DNA of 41,086 nucleotides from Hyphomicrobiales bacterium. GTDB lineage: Bacteria; Pseudomonadota; Alphaproteobacteria; Rhizobiales; Rhizobiaceae. This document shows positions 7,192 to 16,224 of this stretch, in pieces (the stretch's first letter is position 1; each line of letters starts with the position of its first letter). The translations under genes were made by a program, and so were the position numbers. The notes beneath the pieces were generated by a model. It was not told where the DNA came from and made no database searches. It was given only the letters and a program-made list of their open reading frames with translations. Where the stretch lies: the NCBI GenBank assembly GCA_021775455.1, contig JAJFHU010000021.1, forward strand, positions 1-41,086. Reading direction: 5' to 3'.

Positions 7192-8355
7192 TCAGGCGCC
7201 AAGAGGTCGAAGCAGTGAGCGGCTGATAATATGACGCTGGATTTCGGAAGTCCCTTCCCAGATACGCTCCAGTCTGGCATCACGCCAAATGCGCTCTAGC
7301 GGCAATTCATCCATCAAACCCATACCGCCGTGAATCTGGATGGCTTCATCAGAAACCATCTGCAGCATCTCAGTTGCGTGCAATTTGGCCATTGCCATGT
7401 CCATGTCTGTGACGGTGCCCTGATCGCATTTCCATGCGCATTCAAGGGTGAGTAACCAGGAGGCTTTCATTTGCATGGCCATGTCTGCAAGTTTGAAGGA
7501 CACACCCTGAAACTTGCCAATTTGCTGGCCGAATTGTTTGCGCTCCGCTGCCCAGTTCAAGGATTGCTCCATGGCAATTTCGCCACGACCAACGCATCCA
7601 GCCGCAATTTGCAACCGGGTTGCGCCAAGCCAGGTATTGGCAACGTCAAAACCCTTGTGAACTTCACCGAGTACCGCATCCTTGGAAACGCGGCAATTGT
7701 CGAATTCGAGAATTGCGTTGTTGAAGCCCCGGTGGGCGACGTTGCGATAGCCATCGCGAATGGTGAAGCCGGGATGGCCCTTGTCGACAAAGAATGCGGT
7801 AATCAGCTTCTTCTTGCCACGGGGTGTATCCTCTTCGCCGGTCGCCATGAAACAGATCGCGAAGTCGGCCCAATCGGCATAAGAGATGAAGTGTTTGGTG
7901 CCATTGAGGATCCAGTCGGCACCATCCTGTTTGGCAGTTGCCTTCATGCCGCGCAGGTCGGAACCGGCACCGGGTTCGGTCATTGCGAGGCAATCCGATT
8001 TTTCGCCACGCACGCAGGGAAAAAGATATTTCTCGCGCTGTTCACCAACACAAGCGAGCAACGCGTTGGAAGGGCGACAGACTGTCGTCCAGTGCAGGCC
8101 GTAATTGGTCTTGGAAAGTTCCTTTTCAAAGCAAACCCATGAAACCGTATCCAGACCAACGCCGCCGACATCTTCCGGCATGTTGGCGGCGAACAATCCA
8201 GCCTCAATGGCTTTTTTACGCAGGACAGGCACAAGCTCGGGATCAATAACGCCGGTGCGCTCAATCTCGTCTTCGTGCGGCTTCATTTCCTTGTCGACGA
8301 ACGCCTTGGTCGTCTCCATGATCATGTTGTGTTCTTCGGAAAGTGCGAAATCCAT
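7192..8355 (-). CDS. Acyl-CoA dehydrogenase, CaiA/BcoB-like
   Basis: A 387-aa FAD acyl-CoA dehydrogenase of full length. The FAD/substrate signature AMTEPGAGSDLRGM is at 124-137, and the catalytic glutamate is Glu367 in RIWEGTSEIQR, the position used by medium-chain-type enzymes. It would oxidise gamma-butyrobetainyl-CoA to crotonobetainyl-CoA (or act as crotonobetainyl-CoA reductase in reverse), passing electrons to ETF. The start codon overlaps the stop of the carnitine dehydrogenase fusion gene in a TGATG arrangement. Substrate assignment rests on the operon; the family itself is broad. Agrobacterium bco genes for butyrobetaine use are the nearest functional parallel I know. Confidence 0.88.
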   Translation of the reverse strand: MDFALSEEHNMIMETTKAFVDKEMKPHEDEIERTGVIDPELVPVLRKKAIEAGLFAANMPEDVGGVGLDTVSWVCFEKELSKTNYGLHWTTVCRPSNALLACVGEQREKYLFPCVRGEKSDCLAMTEPGAGSDLRGMKATAKQDGADWILNGTKHFISYADWADFAICFMATGEEDTPRGKKKLITAFFVDKGHPGFTIRDGYRNVAHRGFNNAILEFDNCRVSKDAVLGEVHKGFDVANTWLGATRLQIAAGCVGRGEIAMEQSLNWAAERKQFGQQIGKFQGVSFKLADMAMQMKASWLLTLECAWKCDQGTVTDMDMAMAKLHATEMLQMVSDEAIQIHGGMGLMDELPLERIWRDARLERIWEGTSEIQRHIISRSLLRPLGA

Positions 8356-9800
8356 CAGGAATTACTCCATTCTTCGTCTGGAAGGCTCTCAGGTTTCGGC
8401 AATCTAGTCTGCGCCTCATGCAGCGATTTCATTTTTTTCGCCATCTTGGGACCCGGTTCGCATGAGCGGCGGGTTTCGAGCGAAACGTGGATCAAGAGCT
8501 GGTTGCATGTTGCGAGCAGGTCATCATCCGACTTTCGGTGCATCTCGTGATACATGCGGAGCTTCTTGCCTTCGGCCTGCAAGACTTGCGTGCGGACGTA
8601 AATCTCCTCACCGGCATGGGTTTCGTTTCGGAACGTGATGTGATTGTTGACGGTGAAGTAGGACAGGCCGCTGTCGATGTAGGCTTGATCGGCACCAATC
8701 ATCTGCATGACGATATCACCGGCATCGGAAATTACCTGACCATAGCGGCTTTCATTCATGTGGCCGTTATAGTCGGTCCAGTCGACCGGAATGACGCGCT
8801 CAAGCGTGATCAGCGGTTTGGTGATGTCTTGTGGCAATTCCGGTTTCTTGGCGCGATCATCAGCTTCAAGGATTGCACCGGCGCCCCAGTTGCGAGCCTT
8901 TAGCGCGCGCATCATGGCGACAAGATTGTCATCGCGGATGCGTTCCAGTTCGCGGATTGAATGCTTACCCGATTGGGCATCGGACTGGGCAGCGATTTTC
9001 TTGGTTAGCTCGTCAGTCAGTTCCGGCACGTCCATGAGCTTGGTCCATGGCCAGGAAAGGCAGGGACCAAACTGGGCGATGAAGTGTTCCATGCCGGCTT
9101 CACCACCGGCGATGCGGTAGGTTTCAAAGAGGCCCATTTGCGCCCAACGAAGGCCGAAGCCATAGCGTATTGCGTCATCAATTTCTTCAGTTGTGGCGAT
9201 ACCATCCTTGATCAGCCAAAGGCCTTCGCGCCAGACGGCTTCGAGGAACCGGTCGGCAATGTGGGCGTCGATTTCCTTGCGAACGATCAACGGTGCCATG
9301 CCGATAACCTCAAGTGTGGCTTTGGCGCGTGCGGTCGTACCCGCATTGCCGACAAGCTCGATCAGCGGCAGCAAGTAGACCGGGTTGAAGGGATGGGCGA
9401 CGAAAATCTGCTCGGGTCGGCCGGCGCCTTCCTGTAATTCAGAAGGCTTGAAGCCGGAAGTTGACGAACCGATCAGCGCATCCTTGCGGCAGTTCGCCTG
9501 AATTTCGGCAAAGACCTTGTGCTTGATTTCAATTCGCTCGGGTACACTTTCCTGAATCCAGTCGGCATCCTTTACAGCTTCAGCGAGGCTGGAAGCGAAC
9601 GTCAGCTTGCCTTCCTGCATGATCCGATGATCGGAAAGAGCAGGGAGGGAACGGCGGGCATTGTCGAGCACTTCACCAATCTTGCGTTTGGCTTCCGGAT
9701 CGGGATCGGAGATGATGACGTCCCAACCATTGAGAAGAAAGCGTGCCGCCCATCCGCCGCCGATCACGCCACCGCCGATAATCGCTGCTGATTTGGTCAT
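8355..9800 (-). CDS. lcdH: L-carnitine dehydrogenase fused to betainyl-CoA thioesterase
   Basis: A 481-aa fusion. Residues 1-310 are a 3-hydroxyacyl-CoA-dehydrogenase-type NAD enzyme: [11 protein letters not shown] (9-19) binds NAD and the catalytic His136 is in AHPFNP. It oxidises L-carnitine to 3-dehydrocarnitine. Residues about 328-450 form a hotdog thioesterase domain beginning [20 protein letters not shown], with the DYNGHMN active-site pattern; in the characterised Sinorhizobium system this part hydrolyses betainyl-CoA to glycine betaine. The fusion joins the first and last steps of the route, with the cleavage enzyme between them encoded just upstream. ATGA overlap with the BKACE gene indicates coupled translation. 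Both domains look intact. Confidence 0.92.
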   Translation of the reverse strand: MTKSAAIIGGGVIGGGWAARFLLNGWDVIISDPDPEAKRKIGEVLDNARRSLPALSDHRIMQEGKLTFASSLAEAVKDADWIQESVPERIEIKHKVFAEIQANCRKDALIGSSTSGFKPSELQEGAGRPEQIFVAHPFNPVYLLPLIELVGNAGTTARAKATLEVIGMAPLIVRKEIDAHIADRFLEAVWREGLWLIKDGIATTEEIDDAIRYGFGLRWAQMGLFETYRIAGGEAGMEHFIAQFGPCLSWPWTKLMDVPELTDELTKKIAAQSDAQSGKHSIRELERIRDDNLVAMMRALKARNWGAGAILEADDRAKKPELPQDITKPLITLERVIPVDWTDYNGHMNESRYGQVISDAGDIVMQMIGADQAYIDSGLSYFTVNNHITFRNETHAGEEIYVRTQVLQAEGKKLRMYHEMHRKSDDDLLATCNQLLIHVSLETRRSCEPGPKMAKKMKSLHEAQTRLPKPESLPDEEWSNS

Positions 9801-10708
9801 GACTGAGGCGCCCGTTTGGTGAGGTTGAGTTTCTGGCGGACTTCCTCCGGCCCGATTACCTTGGCACCGAGAGATTCAATTATTGTAACGGCGCGCTCAA
9901 CCAATTGTGCGTTGGTTGCAAGGACACCCTTGTCGAGCATCAGATTGTCTTCGAGGCCGACGCGCACATTGCCGCCGGCAAGAACGGCTGCAGCCACAAA
10001 GGGCATTTCATGACGACCGAGACCAAATGCAGACCAGGTCCACTCTTTCGGTACATTGTTCACCATCGCCATGAAGGTGTTCAAATCATCAGGCGCCCCC
10101 CAGGGCACGCCCATGCAAAGCTGAACGAGTGCGTCTTCCTTGAGCACGCCCTCCTTGACCAGTTCCTTGGCAAACCAGAGGTGGCCTGTGTCAAAGGCTT
10201 CAATCTCCGGCTTCACCCCGAGTTCGGTCATCATGGCACCCATGGCGCGTAGCATGCCGGGCGTGTTGGTCATGACATAGTCGGCTTCAGCAAAATTCAT
10301 CGTGCCGCAATCGAGTGTACAGATTTCTGGCAGGCACTCAGCTACGTGGGCCATGCGTTCGGTTGCTCCAGCCATATCTGTGCCGGGACCGGTGGGAAGT
10401 GGCGTTTCGGTACCGCCCAGAATGAGATCGCCACCCATTCCCGCGGTGAGGTTCAACACCACATCAATATCCGCATCACGAATTCGGTCGGTTACCTCGC
10501 GGTAAAGCTTCGTGTCACGCGAAGGAGCACCGGTTTCAGGATCGCGTACATGGCAGTGAACAATCGCGGCGCCTGCCTTGGTAGCGTCAATGGCGCTTTC
10601 GGCAATCTGCTGTGGTGAGCGCGGTACATTCGGCGAACGGTCCTGGGTCGAACCCGAACCCGTAATGGCACAGGTGATGAATACTTCACGGTTTATTTCA
10701 AGCGGCAT
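9797..10708 (-). CDS. Dehydrocarnitine cleavage enzyme (BKACE, formerly DUF849)
   Basis: A 303-aa beta-keto acid cleavage enzyme with a TIM-barrel fold. The zinc-binding HCH pair is at His51 and His53 ([11 protein letters not shown]), with conserved FDTGHL near the end of the barrel. With acetyl-CoA it converts 3-dehydrocarnitine to betainyl-CoA plus acetoacetate. It is first in the operon, with GGGAGGA five bases before ATG, the best ribosome site of the cluster. Neighbouring lcdH fixes the substrate better than the family does, since BKACE paralogues cleave many beta-keto acids. The divergent regulator gene starts 107 bp away. Confidence 0.9.
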   Translation of the reverse strand: MPLEINREVFITCAITGSGSTQDRSPNVPRSPQQIAESAIDATKAGAAIVHCHVRDPETGAPSRDTKLYREVTDRIRDADIDVVLNLTAGMGGDLILGGTETPLPTGPGTDMAGATERMAHVAECLPEICTLDCGTMNFAEADYVMTNTPGMLRAMGAMMTELGVKPEIEAFDTGHLWFAKELVKEGVLKEDALVQLCMGVPWGAPDDLNTFMAMVNNVPKEWTWSAFGLGRHEMPFVAAAVLAGGNVRVGLEDNLMLDKGVLATNAQLVERAVTIIESLGAKVIGPEEVRQKLNLTKRAPQS

Positions 10709-10726
10709 GGGGTCCTCCCAGTTGAT

Positions 10727-10748
10727 ATGTCCTGCAGCTTGCGGACAT
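10727..10748. promoter_or_regulatory. Inverted repeat ATGTCC-N10-GGACAT, candidate operator
   Basis: A perfect 6+6 inverted repeat with a 10-bp centre lies in the 107-bp divergent promoter region, 18 bp before the BKACE start and about 67 bp before the regulator start. GlxA/CdhR-type AraC regulators bind short spaced sites in such regions, so this is the obvious candidate for the adjacent regulator. Binding is inferred. Confidence 0.5.
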
Positions 10749-10815
10749 CAACACAGTTTGTTGCAGTTCAAAAAAAATGCTTGATTAAAAACGTAGGAAA
10801 ATTGATAAAAAACGA

Positions 10816-11799
10816 ATGTCGATTTTCGAAAATTCTGACCAACCCTTGAAGGTATCCGTGCTTGCATTGCCGGAATCCTCGATGATGAGTGTGGCATCGG
10901 TGATTGATCCAATGCGCGCGGCCAACCGGGTCTCAGGTCAAATGATGTTTGAGCGCAAGATGCTCAGTCTTGATGGAGAGCCGATCCAGCTCACCTGTGC
11001 TTTGCCGCTGGCAGTTGAAGGTCGGCTGGATGAACGGGTTGGCGGTGATTTACTCGTCATCATTGGAGGCTTCAATCAGCACAGCCATGTGAATTCCGCA
11101 AACCTTGCACGTATCAAAAAGGTTGTTTCGGCTTTCAAGATGGTTGCGGGCGTTGAGGCGGGAACCTGGATTTTGGGCCGGGCCGGATTACTTGACGGGA
11201 AAAAAGCAACGACCCACTGGGAAGATTTTGAAATATTCGCAGAAGCATTCCCGGATGTGGAAGTGCAAAGAGACCGGTTTGTCATTGATGGCAATGTCAT
11301 GACATGCGGCGGCGCTTCTCCGGCACTCGACATGATGCTTGATCTCATAAGGCGACGTCATGGAACTCCACTTGCACTCAGTGCAGCGAGTGTCTTCATC
11401 TATGACGAGGTGCATGTGCATTCGGATGCCCAGCCTCTGGTTTCCCTTGGAACGCTGGTTGGCGTTGACCGTCGGTTGGAAAATGCAATCAGGTTGATGG
11501 AAGCGCGAATTGAAAACCCACTGCCGATTGGAGCAATCGCGCAACGCTGCAATGTTTCCGTCAAGACTCTGGAAAATGTATTTAATCGCCTGCTTGGGCA
11601 GCCCCCGGCGAGATACTATCTGGCGCTTCGATTGCAAGCTGCCGACCGGATGGTTGTTGAAAGCGGCATTTCAATTCTGGAAATTGCCGTGAGAACCGGG
11701 TTCGGCTCACTTGCCGCCTTTTCAAGGGCCTATTCAAAGCAGTTTGGAATGTCGCCAAAACAGGCCAGAAGCCAACGGCAAATCAGAAGCATTGCCTGA
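10816..11799 (+). CDS. GlxA-family AraC regulator, CdhR-like carnitine regulator
   Basis: A 327-aa protein with an N-terminal DJ-1/PfpI-like amidase-fold domain (about 12-185; nucleophile-elbow region AGVEAGTWILGRAGLL near 111-126) and a C-terminal AraC double helix-turn-helix (about 220-325), including AIAQRCNVSVKTLENVF and the second helix pair ending FGMSPKQAR. In Pseudomonas, CdhR of this architecture activates carnitine dehydrogenase genes, and this gene is divergent from the carnitine operon, so it probably activates that operon in response to carnitine or a product. There is no strong SD. Its last 17 bp overlap the convergent GAF-domain gene. Confidence 0.85.
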   Translation: MSIFENSDQPLKVSVLALPESSMMSVASVIDPMRAANRVSGQMMFERKMLSLDGEPIQLTCALPLAVEGRLDERVGGDLLVIIGGFNQHSHVNSANLARIKKVVSAFKMVAGVEAGTWILGRAGLLDGKKATTHWEDFEIFAEAFPDVEVQRDRFVIDGNVMTCGGASPALDMMLDLIRRRHGTPLALSAASVFIYDEVHVHSDAQPLVSLGTLVGVDRRLENAIRLMEARIENPLPIGAIAQRCNVSVKTLENVFNRLLGQPPARYYLALRLQAADRMVVESGISILEIAVRTGFGSLAAFSRAYSKQFGMSPKQARSQRQIRSIA

Positions 11800-12223
11800 T
11801 GATAACGTCCAATTGTTTTGCGTCTTCTTGGGTGAATTCGGCAGGTTGATCGGAGTCGATATCCAAAACTGCAATCAGTTCGCCATGACTGAAAACCGGC
11901 AGAACGATTTCGGATTGAGTGCTTGCAGCACAGGCGATGTGATCTGGAATCGATTTCACATCATCAACAATTTGTGCTTCGCCGGATCTGGCACAAGCGC
12001 CGCAAACACCTTTGGAAAACGGAATTGAAAGACAACCATGGGTTCCCTGATAAGGACCGATCTTGAGAAGGTCTGGTTCTGTAACCCGGTAGAAACCGAC
12101 CCAATCGAATGTCTCGAAGGACTGATAGAGCTCGCAGACGATGGTTGCCATTTTGGCGATATCATCACTTTCACCTTCGCACAGGGCTGCTATGGCTTTG
12201 GAAACGGGTTTGTAGTCGCGCAT
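11783..12223 (-). CDS. msrC: Free methionine-(R)-sulfoxide reductase (GAF domain)
   Basis: A 146-aa single-GAF protein. The fRMsr signature is present: GVCGACARSGE holds two cysteines, a third lies in PDHIACAAS, and SEIVLPV then LIAVLDIDSD follow. The enzyme reduces free methionine-R-sulfoxide in the cytosol, repairing oxidised methionine with thioredoxin. Its ATG comes two bases after the aroQ stop, so the two form a small operon. The 3' end overlaps the convergent regulator by 17 bp. Length is close to the usual for the family. Confidence 0.88.
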   Translation of the reverse strand: MRDYKPVSKAIAALCEGESDDIAKMATIVCELYQSFETFDWVGFYRVTEPDLLKIGPYQGTHGCLSIPFSKGVCGACARSGEAQIVDDVKSIPDHIACAASTQSEIVLPVFSHGELIAVLDIDSDQPAEFTQEDAKQLDVIIRQCF

Positions 12224-12225
12224 GA

Positions 12226-12657
12226 TTATGCGGCCGCGATTGCATCGATGGCGGCGATATAACCGGGAACACCGAGACCGACGAATGAAGCCTGTGCCAC
12301 ATCCTCAATGTAGGAGTGATGCCGAAAGGCTTCGCGTTCATGAATGTTGGAGATATGCACTTCATAAACCTTCGCATCCACGCCGGTAATGGCATCGCGG
12401 ATCGCGATGGATGTGTGGGTGTAAGCGCCGGGATTCATGATCAGGTGCGTGTAGACACCTTTCGAATTTTGCACCGCTTCAACAATCTCGCCCTCATGGT
12501 TTGATTGAATGGCAGTCAGTTCGATGCCTTTTGATTGCGCATGTTCCCTGCACAGGGCTTCCACATCCTGCAATGTCTGAGAACCATAGGTTTCCGGTTC
12601 GCGCGTGCCGAGCAGGTTAAGATTGGGTCCATTGATGAGCAATATCGATTTTGTCAT
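12226..12657 (-). CDS. aroQ: 3-Dehydroquinate dehydratase, type II
   Basis: A 143-aa type II dehydroquinase converting 3-dehydroquinate to 3-dehydroshikimate in the shikimate pathway. The N-terminal [18 protein letters not shown] carries the catalytic Tyr; NPGAYTHTS and [17 protein letters not shown] hold the substrate-binding Asn and catalytic His. The start at 12657 gives the usual [12 protein letters not shown] beginning; an ATG at 12684 would add nine residues, and neither has a clear SD. It is followed at once by the methionine sulfoxide reductase. In many alphaproteobacteria aroQ precedes accB/accC; that is not the case here. Confidence 0.93.
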   Translation of the reverse strand: MTKSILLINGPNLNLLGTREPETYGSQTLQDVEALCREHAQSKGIELTAIQSNHEGEIVEAVQNSKGVYTHLIMNPGAYTHTSIAIRDAITGVDAKVYEVHISNIHEREAFRHHSYIEDVAQASFVGLGVPGYIAAIDAIAAA

Positions 12658-12794
12658 GGATGCGGGATTAGCAGGAAATCTCATTGTGGAAAAGTGAAAA
12701 GGCTTTCGCCTTGTTATCTGTCGAACCTTTGAAAAACTTATCCCCGTACCAAATTTTCCGTCGACAATGGTTTGAGAAACTTTTGGAGAGAGAC

Positions 12795-13643
12795 ATGTTT
12801 GATAAATCCCTGACGTCAGAGATCAGCCAAATCGCAAAGGACAATCAGTTGGAAGCTGAAGCACTGATGGCTGTTGTAGAAGTGGAAAGTGGCGGGAAGT
12901 TGGGCACCATGATCAAGGGCCGAATGGAACCACTGATCCGTTTTGAGGGCCATTACTTTTATCGACTCTTGCCTGCCGTTAAACGCAACATTGCAATAAC
13001 ACAACGACTTGCCCATCCGCGAGCCGGGCAAATCAAAAACCCCGGAGGTCAGAAAGGACGCTGGAAACTTCTTGATCGTGCAAAGCAGATTGATCCGACG
13101 GCGGCATTTTCTTCGGTTTCCTGGGGAGCCGGGCAGGTTATGGGAGCTCATTGGCGGTGGCTTGGTTATGCAAGTATTGATGCTCTGGTAATCGAAGCGC
13201 GGGACAATTGGAGTGGCCAGATTCGGTTGATGATGCGGTACATTGAGAAAGCGGATCTCATAGGTTCTCTGCAAACGCATGACTGGGCCGGGTTTGCCCG
13301 CGCTTACAATGGGCCCGCATACCGCAAGTACAGATATGATGTGAAGCTGGAAAAGGCGTACCAAAAGCATTGCCGGGAATCCGGAACTGCAAGCAGTTTT
13401 GCAGATCGAAAACAGCGCAATGCACTGGCGTTATTGCGGATGGGTAGCCAGGGTATTGGAGTCAGCTTGTTACAGAGCGATTTGTGTCGCGCAGGGTTCA
13501 CGATAAATGTGGATGGCGATTTTGGGCCGACGACCCGGAAGGCGGTAAAGGCTTTTCAGATGGAATCCAGTCTTGACGTTGACGGAATTGTTGGCCCCAA
13601 AACACTGGAATTTCTCCGACGTCACCTTCATCCCGCAACCTGA
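12795..13643 (+). CDS. N-acetylmuramidase (DUF3380) with peptidoglycan-binding domain
   Basis: A 282-aa endolysin-like protein. Residues about 10-200 match the N-acetylmuramidase family first seen in phage lysins (AVVEVESGG with Glu29/Glu31; [26 protein letters not shown]). Residues about 215-280 are a PG_binding_1 domain ([32 protein letters not shown]). It cuts the glycan strand of murein. The start at 12795 is set by GGAGAGAG just upstream. There is no signal peptide, so export would need a holin or another route, as for phage lysins. No phage genes lie nearby: the flanks are aroQ and modA. Confidence 0.82.
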   Translation: MFDKSLTSEISQIAKDNQLEAEALMAVVEVESGGKLGTMIKGRMEPLIRFEGHYFYRLLPAVKRNIAITQRLAHPRAGQIKNPGGQKGRWKLLDRAKQIDPTAAFSSVSWGAGQVMGAHWRWLGYASIDALVIEARDNWSGQIRLMMRYIEKADLIGSLQTHDWAGFARAYNGPAYRKYRYDVKLEKAYQKHCRESGTASSFADRKQRNALALLRMGSQGIGVSLLQSDLCRAGFTINVDGDFGPTTRKAVKAFQMESSLDVDGIVGPKTLEFLRRHLHPAT

Positions 13644-13689
13644 TCGAAAGCACTTTTACGGACCTTCTTCTTCCGTTAAGAGTAAGGAG

Positions 13690-14445
13690 ATGAAAGCCAA
13701 ATTCCTCTTCGCATCCATTTTTTTGTGCATCGTCTTGATCCAGACAGTAGCGCGGGCAGAAGTCCGCTATCTGGTGTTTGCCGCAGCAAGTCTTCGCGAA
13801 GTGTTGATGTCTGCTGCCGAGCGCTATCAGGCAGAATGCAATTGCAGGATCGTGTTTTCCTTTGCCGGTTCCTCGGTGCTTGCCCGGCAGATTGATGCCG
13901 GTGCGCCAGCCGATCTTTTCATTTCTGCCAACCGGGACTGGATTGACTGGCTGGAAGAACGGGATCGAATCGTGGCATCCAATGTTTCTGTAGTTGTGGG
14001 TAACCGGCTGGTTATTGCTGTAGCCAGGGGGTCAACCTACCCGTCAAACCCTCTGACGTTACTGGAGGGCGGCCGTTTTGCGATGGGTGACCCTACCGGA
14101 GTGCCTGCCGGGATTTATGCCAGGGAAACACTTAAGTCTCTGGAATACTGGCACAAAGTCAAGTCCAATGCGGTGTTTTCAGAGAATGTTCGGGTGACGC
14201 TTGAGCAGGTTGCACGCGGAGATGTGGCGGCAGGGATCGTGTACCAATCGGATATCCTAGTGGAGCCAAGGGTGAAAAACATCTATGAGTTTCCCAAATT
14301 TAAACATCTGCCTATTGAATATGTCGCTGCCATAACCGGTCGATCCGGCAAAAGCGGATTTCTTGAGTTCTTGCTGACAGATGAAGGGCAGGCGCTGTTC
14401 GAAAAATTTGGTTTTGAGCGCAATCGGGCAGGGTTACTCCAATGA
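13690..14445 (+). CDS. modA: Molybdate ABC transporter, periplasmic binding protein
   Basis: A 251-aa precursor with a signal peptide (1-23, cleaved after ARA). The mature protein begins VRYLVFAAASLREVL, the ModA pattern in which the AASL serine binds the oxyanion; FAGSSVLARQIDAGAPADLFISAN continues the binding site. Further matches are GDPTGVPAGIYA and ARGDVAAGIVYQSD. It captures molybdate (or tungstate) in the periplasm. The ATG at 13690 has AAGGAG directly before it. Its end overlaps modB by four bases (ATGA). No molybdenum-cofactor riboswitch is visible in the 46-bp gap upstream, only a 5-bp hairpin at 13658-13676. Confidence 0.93.
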   Translation: MKAKFLFASIFLCIVLIQTVARAEVRYLVFAAASLREVLMSAAERYQAECNCRIVFSFAGSSVLARQIDAGAPADLFISANRDWIDWLEERDRIVASNVSVVVGNRLVIAVARGSTYPSNPLTLLEGGRFAMGDPTGVPAGIYARETLKSLEYWHKVKSNAVFSENVRVTLEQVARGDVAAGIVYQSDILVEPRVKNIYEFPKFKHLPIEYVAAITGRSGKSGFLEFLLTDEGQALFEKFGFERNRAGLLQ

Positions 14446-15146
14446 GCCTCGTTCTTTCACCTGAAAGCTGGTCGATTATCGCGCTGTCGTTGCGCGTGGC
14501 AGGTCTTGCGATAGCCTTCACGGTGCCGGTGGCAGTTCTGGTAGCCTATCTCCTGGCAACCCGGCGATTTTGGGGTTGGCATTTGGTCAACGCGATATGT
14601 CATCTGCCGTTGGTACTGCCGCCAGTCATCACAGGTTATCTGCTCCTTCAGGGATTTCGGGCGGATGGGCTGTTCGGTAGCTTGCTGGACAATTTTTTTG
14701 GTATCTCGGTGGCGTTTCGCTGGACCGGTGCAGCACTTGCAGCATCAGTGATGGCTTTTCCGTTGATCATGCGTCCTATTCGATTGGCATTCGAAGTACA
14801 GAATCCGGAAGTGTTGGAGGTGGCAAAAACACTTGGCGCCAGCAAGCTGACAGGGTTCTTGACCATTTCATTACCGCTTGCCATTCCGGGAATTCTTGCG
14901 GGAGCTGTGTTGGGCTTTGCCAAAGCAATGGGTGAATTTGGAGCGACGATTACATTTGTTTCCAACATTCCTGGAGAAACGCAAACGCTTGCGCTTGGCA
15001 TTTACTCATTGATGCAAACGCCGAATGGAGATCGCGAAGCTCTAACCTTGATTATGTTTGGTGTTCTGACATCCTTTGCGGCAATCATTCTTTCCGAAAT
15101 CGTGGTGCGCGGAATATCGCGACGCCGGGGAGGTGGCGATGCTTGA
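14442..15146 (+). CDS. modB: Molybdate ABC transporter, permease
   Basis: A 234-aa inner-membrane permease with about five or six hydrophobic helices. The EAA loop that docks with the ATPase is seen as EVAKTLGASKLTGFLTISLP, followed by GAVLGFAKAMGEFGATI, typical of ModB/CysT permeases. It forms the channel through which ModA delivers molybdate. Its start overlaps the modA stop and its end overlaps modC by 8 bp, so the three are translated together. Confidence 0.93.
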   Translation: MSLVLSPESWSIIALSLRVAGLAIAFTVPVAVLVAYLLATRRFWGWHLVNAICHLPLVLPPVITGYLLLQGFRADGLFGSLLDNFFGISVAFRWTGAALAASVMAFPLIMRPIRLAFEVQNPEVLEVAKTLGASKLTGFLTISLPLAIPGILAGAVLGFAKAMGEFGATITFVSNIPGETQTLALGIYSLMQTPNGDREALTLIMFGVLTSFAAIILSEIVVRGISRRRGGGDA

Positions 15147-16224
15147 AGTTTCGGTAAGGGGTTCCCGGGGTAATTTCGCGTATGAATATGTGTTTGGTGT
15201 CACCGAAGGCATTACGGCGGTATGGGGAAAATCGGGTGCTGGCAAGACCACTTTGCTCAAAGTAATCGCCGGATTGGAAAAACCTAAAACCGGTTCGATC
15301 CGTTTTGGCGAGCAGCGCTGGCTTGATAGCGGAACCAGGACCTTCCGTGATCCTCGTCGACGCCATTGCGGGTATGTACCCCAAAGCGGGATTTTGTTTC
15401 CGCATCTTACGGTCAAGAAGAACCTTACTTATTCGAACCGGATCTCCAGCCGGAAGGCTGACGTTGCGCTGGAAACGATGACTGCTTTGCTGGATCTGGA
15501 TCAATTGCTGGATCGCTATCCTGATTCACTTTCTGGCGGTGAGGCGCGTCGGGTGGCGTTGGGAAGGGCAATGATGTCCAATCCGTCCGTGCTGTTACTG
15601 GATGAGCCGTTCAGTGGCCTCGATGATCAGAGAATTGTTGATATTTCAAAGCATATTCTGACGCTGAACAGGAAATTTTCCGTTCCGGTATTGCTGGTCA
15701 CTCATTCCTTGCGCGAAGTTGCCCGGATCGCTGATCTTATGATTGTTGTAAGCGATGGAAGGGTACTTGATGCCGGGCCTGTCGAAGATCTGTTGCCACG
15801 CATTGGAACTGACCCTGAAACTGGAAGCTCATCTGTATTGATATCCGGCAAAATTGAAGGTTATGATGAAGTTTACGGACTTAACCAACTGAATGTTGAA
15901 GGTCAAACATTACTGTTGCCGGGCGGAAAACTGGATACTGGCGTGAGACTGCGTATTCTAATCAAGGCTTCTGAGGTATTGATTGCGGCAGATGCAAAGG
16001 CAAAGACCAGTGCGCGGAATCATTTGAATTGTACGATACAAAGGGTGGAAGAGCTGCCAGATAATCGCGTACAGTTGTGGCTGGGTGTTGGAACACAACA
16101 GATTGTGTCAGAGATCACGCGATTTGCACTGGATGAACTTGGACTTTCAATGGGTAAGCAATGTGTTGCCATTTTGAAATCGGTATCCCTTTCAAATCAT
16201 GTTTTTCAAAGAGATAGCGCATGA
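15139..16224 (+). CDS. modC: Molybdate ABC transporter, ATP-binding protein
   Basis: A 361-aa ABC ATPase. Walker A is GKSGAGKTT (30-38), the signature LSGGEARRVALGRA, Walker B VLLLDEPFSGLD and the H-loop LLVTHSLRE. The C-terminal 80 residues match the TOBE/Mop fold that binds oxyanions in ModC. The start ATG 15139 has GGGGAGG upstream and overlaps modB by 8 bp; a longer frame opens at 15076 but lacks a ribosome site. Its stop overlaps the creatininase start by four bases. Confidence 0.92.
   Translation: MLEVSVRGSRGNFAYEYVFGVTEGITAVWGKSGAGKTTLLKVIAGLEKPKTGSIRFGEQRWLDSGTRTFRDPRRRHCGYVPQSGILFPHLTVKKNLTYSNRISSRKADVALETMTALLDLDQLLDRYPDSLSGGEARRVALGRAMMSNPSVLLLDEPFSGLDDQRIVDISKHILTLNRKFSVPVLLVTHSLREVARIADLMIVVSDGRVLDAGPVEDLLPRIGTDPETGSSSVLISGKIEGYDEVYGLNQLNVEGQTLLLPGGKLDTGVRLRILIKASEVLIAADAKAKTSARNHLNCTIQRVEELPDNRVQLWLGVGTQQIVSEITRFALDELGLSMGKQCVAILKSVSLSNHVFQRDSA

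Noticed and set aside
12684-13643. Prophage remnant around the muramidase
   Set aside because: No integrase, capsid, tail or holin gene and no att-like duplication; flanks are housekeeping genes.
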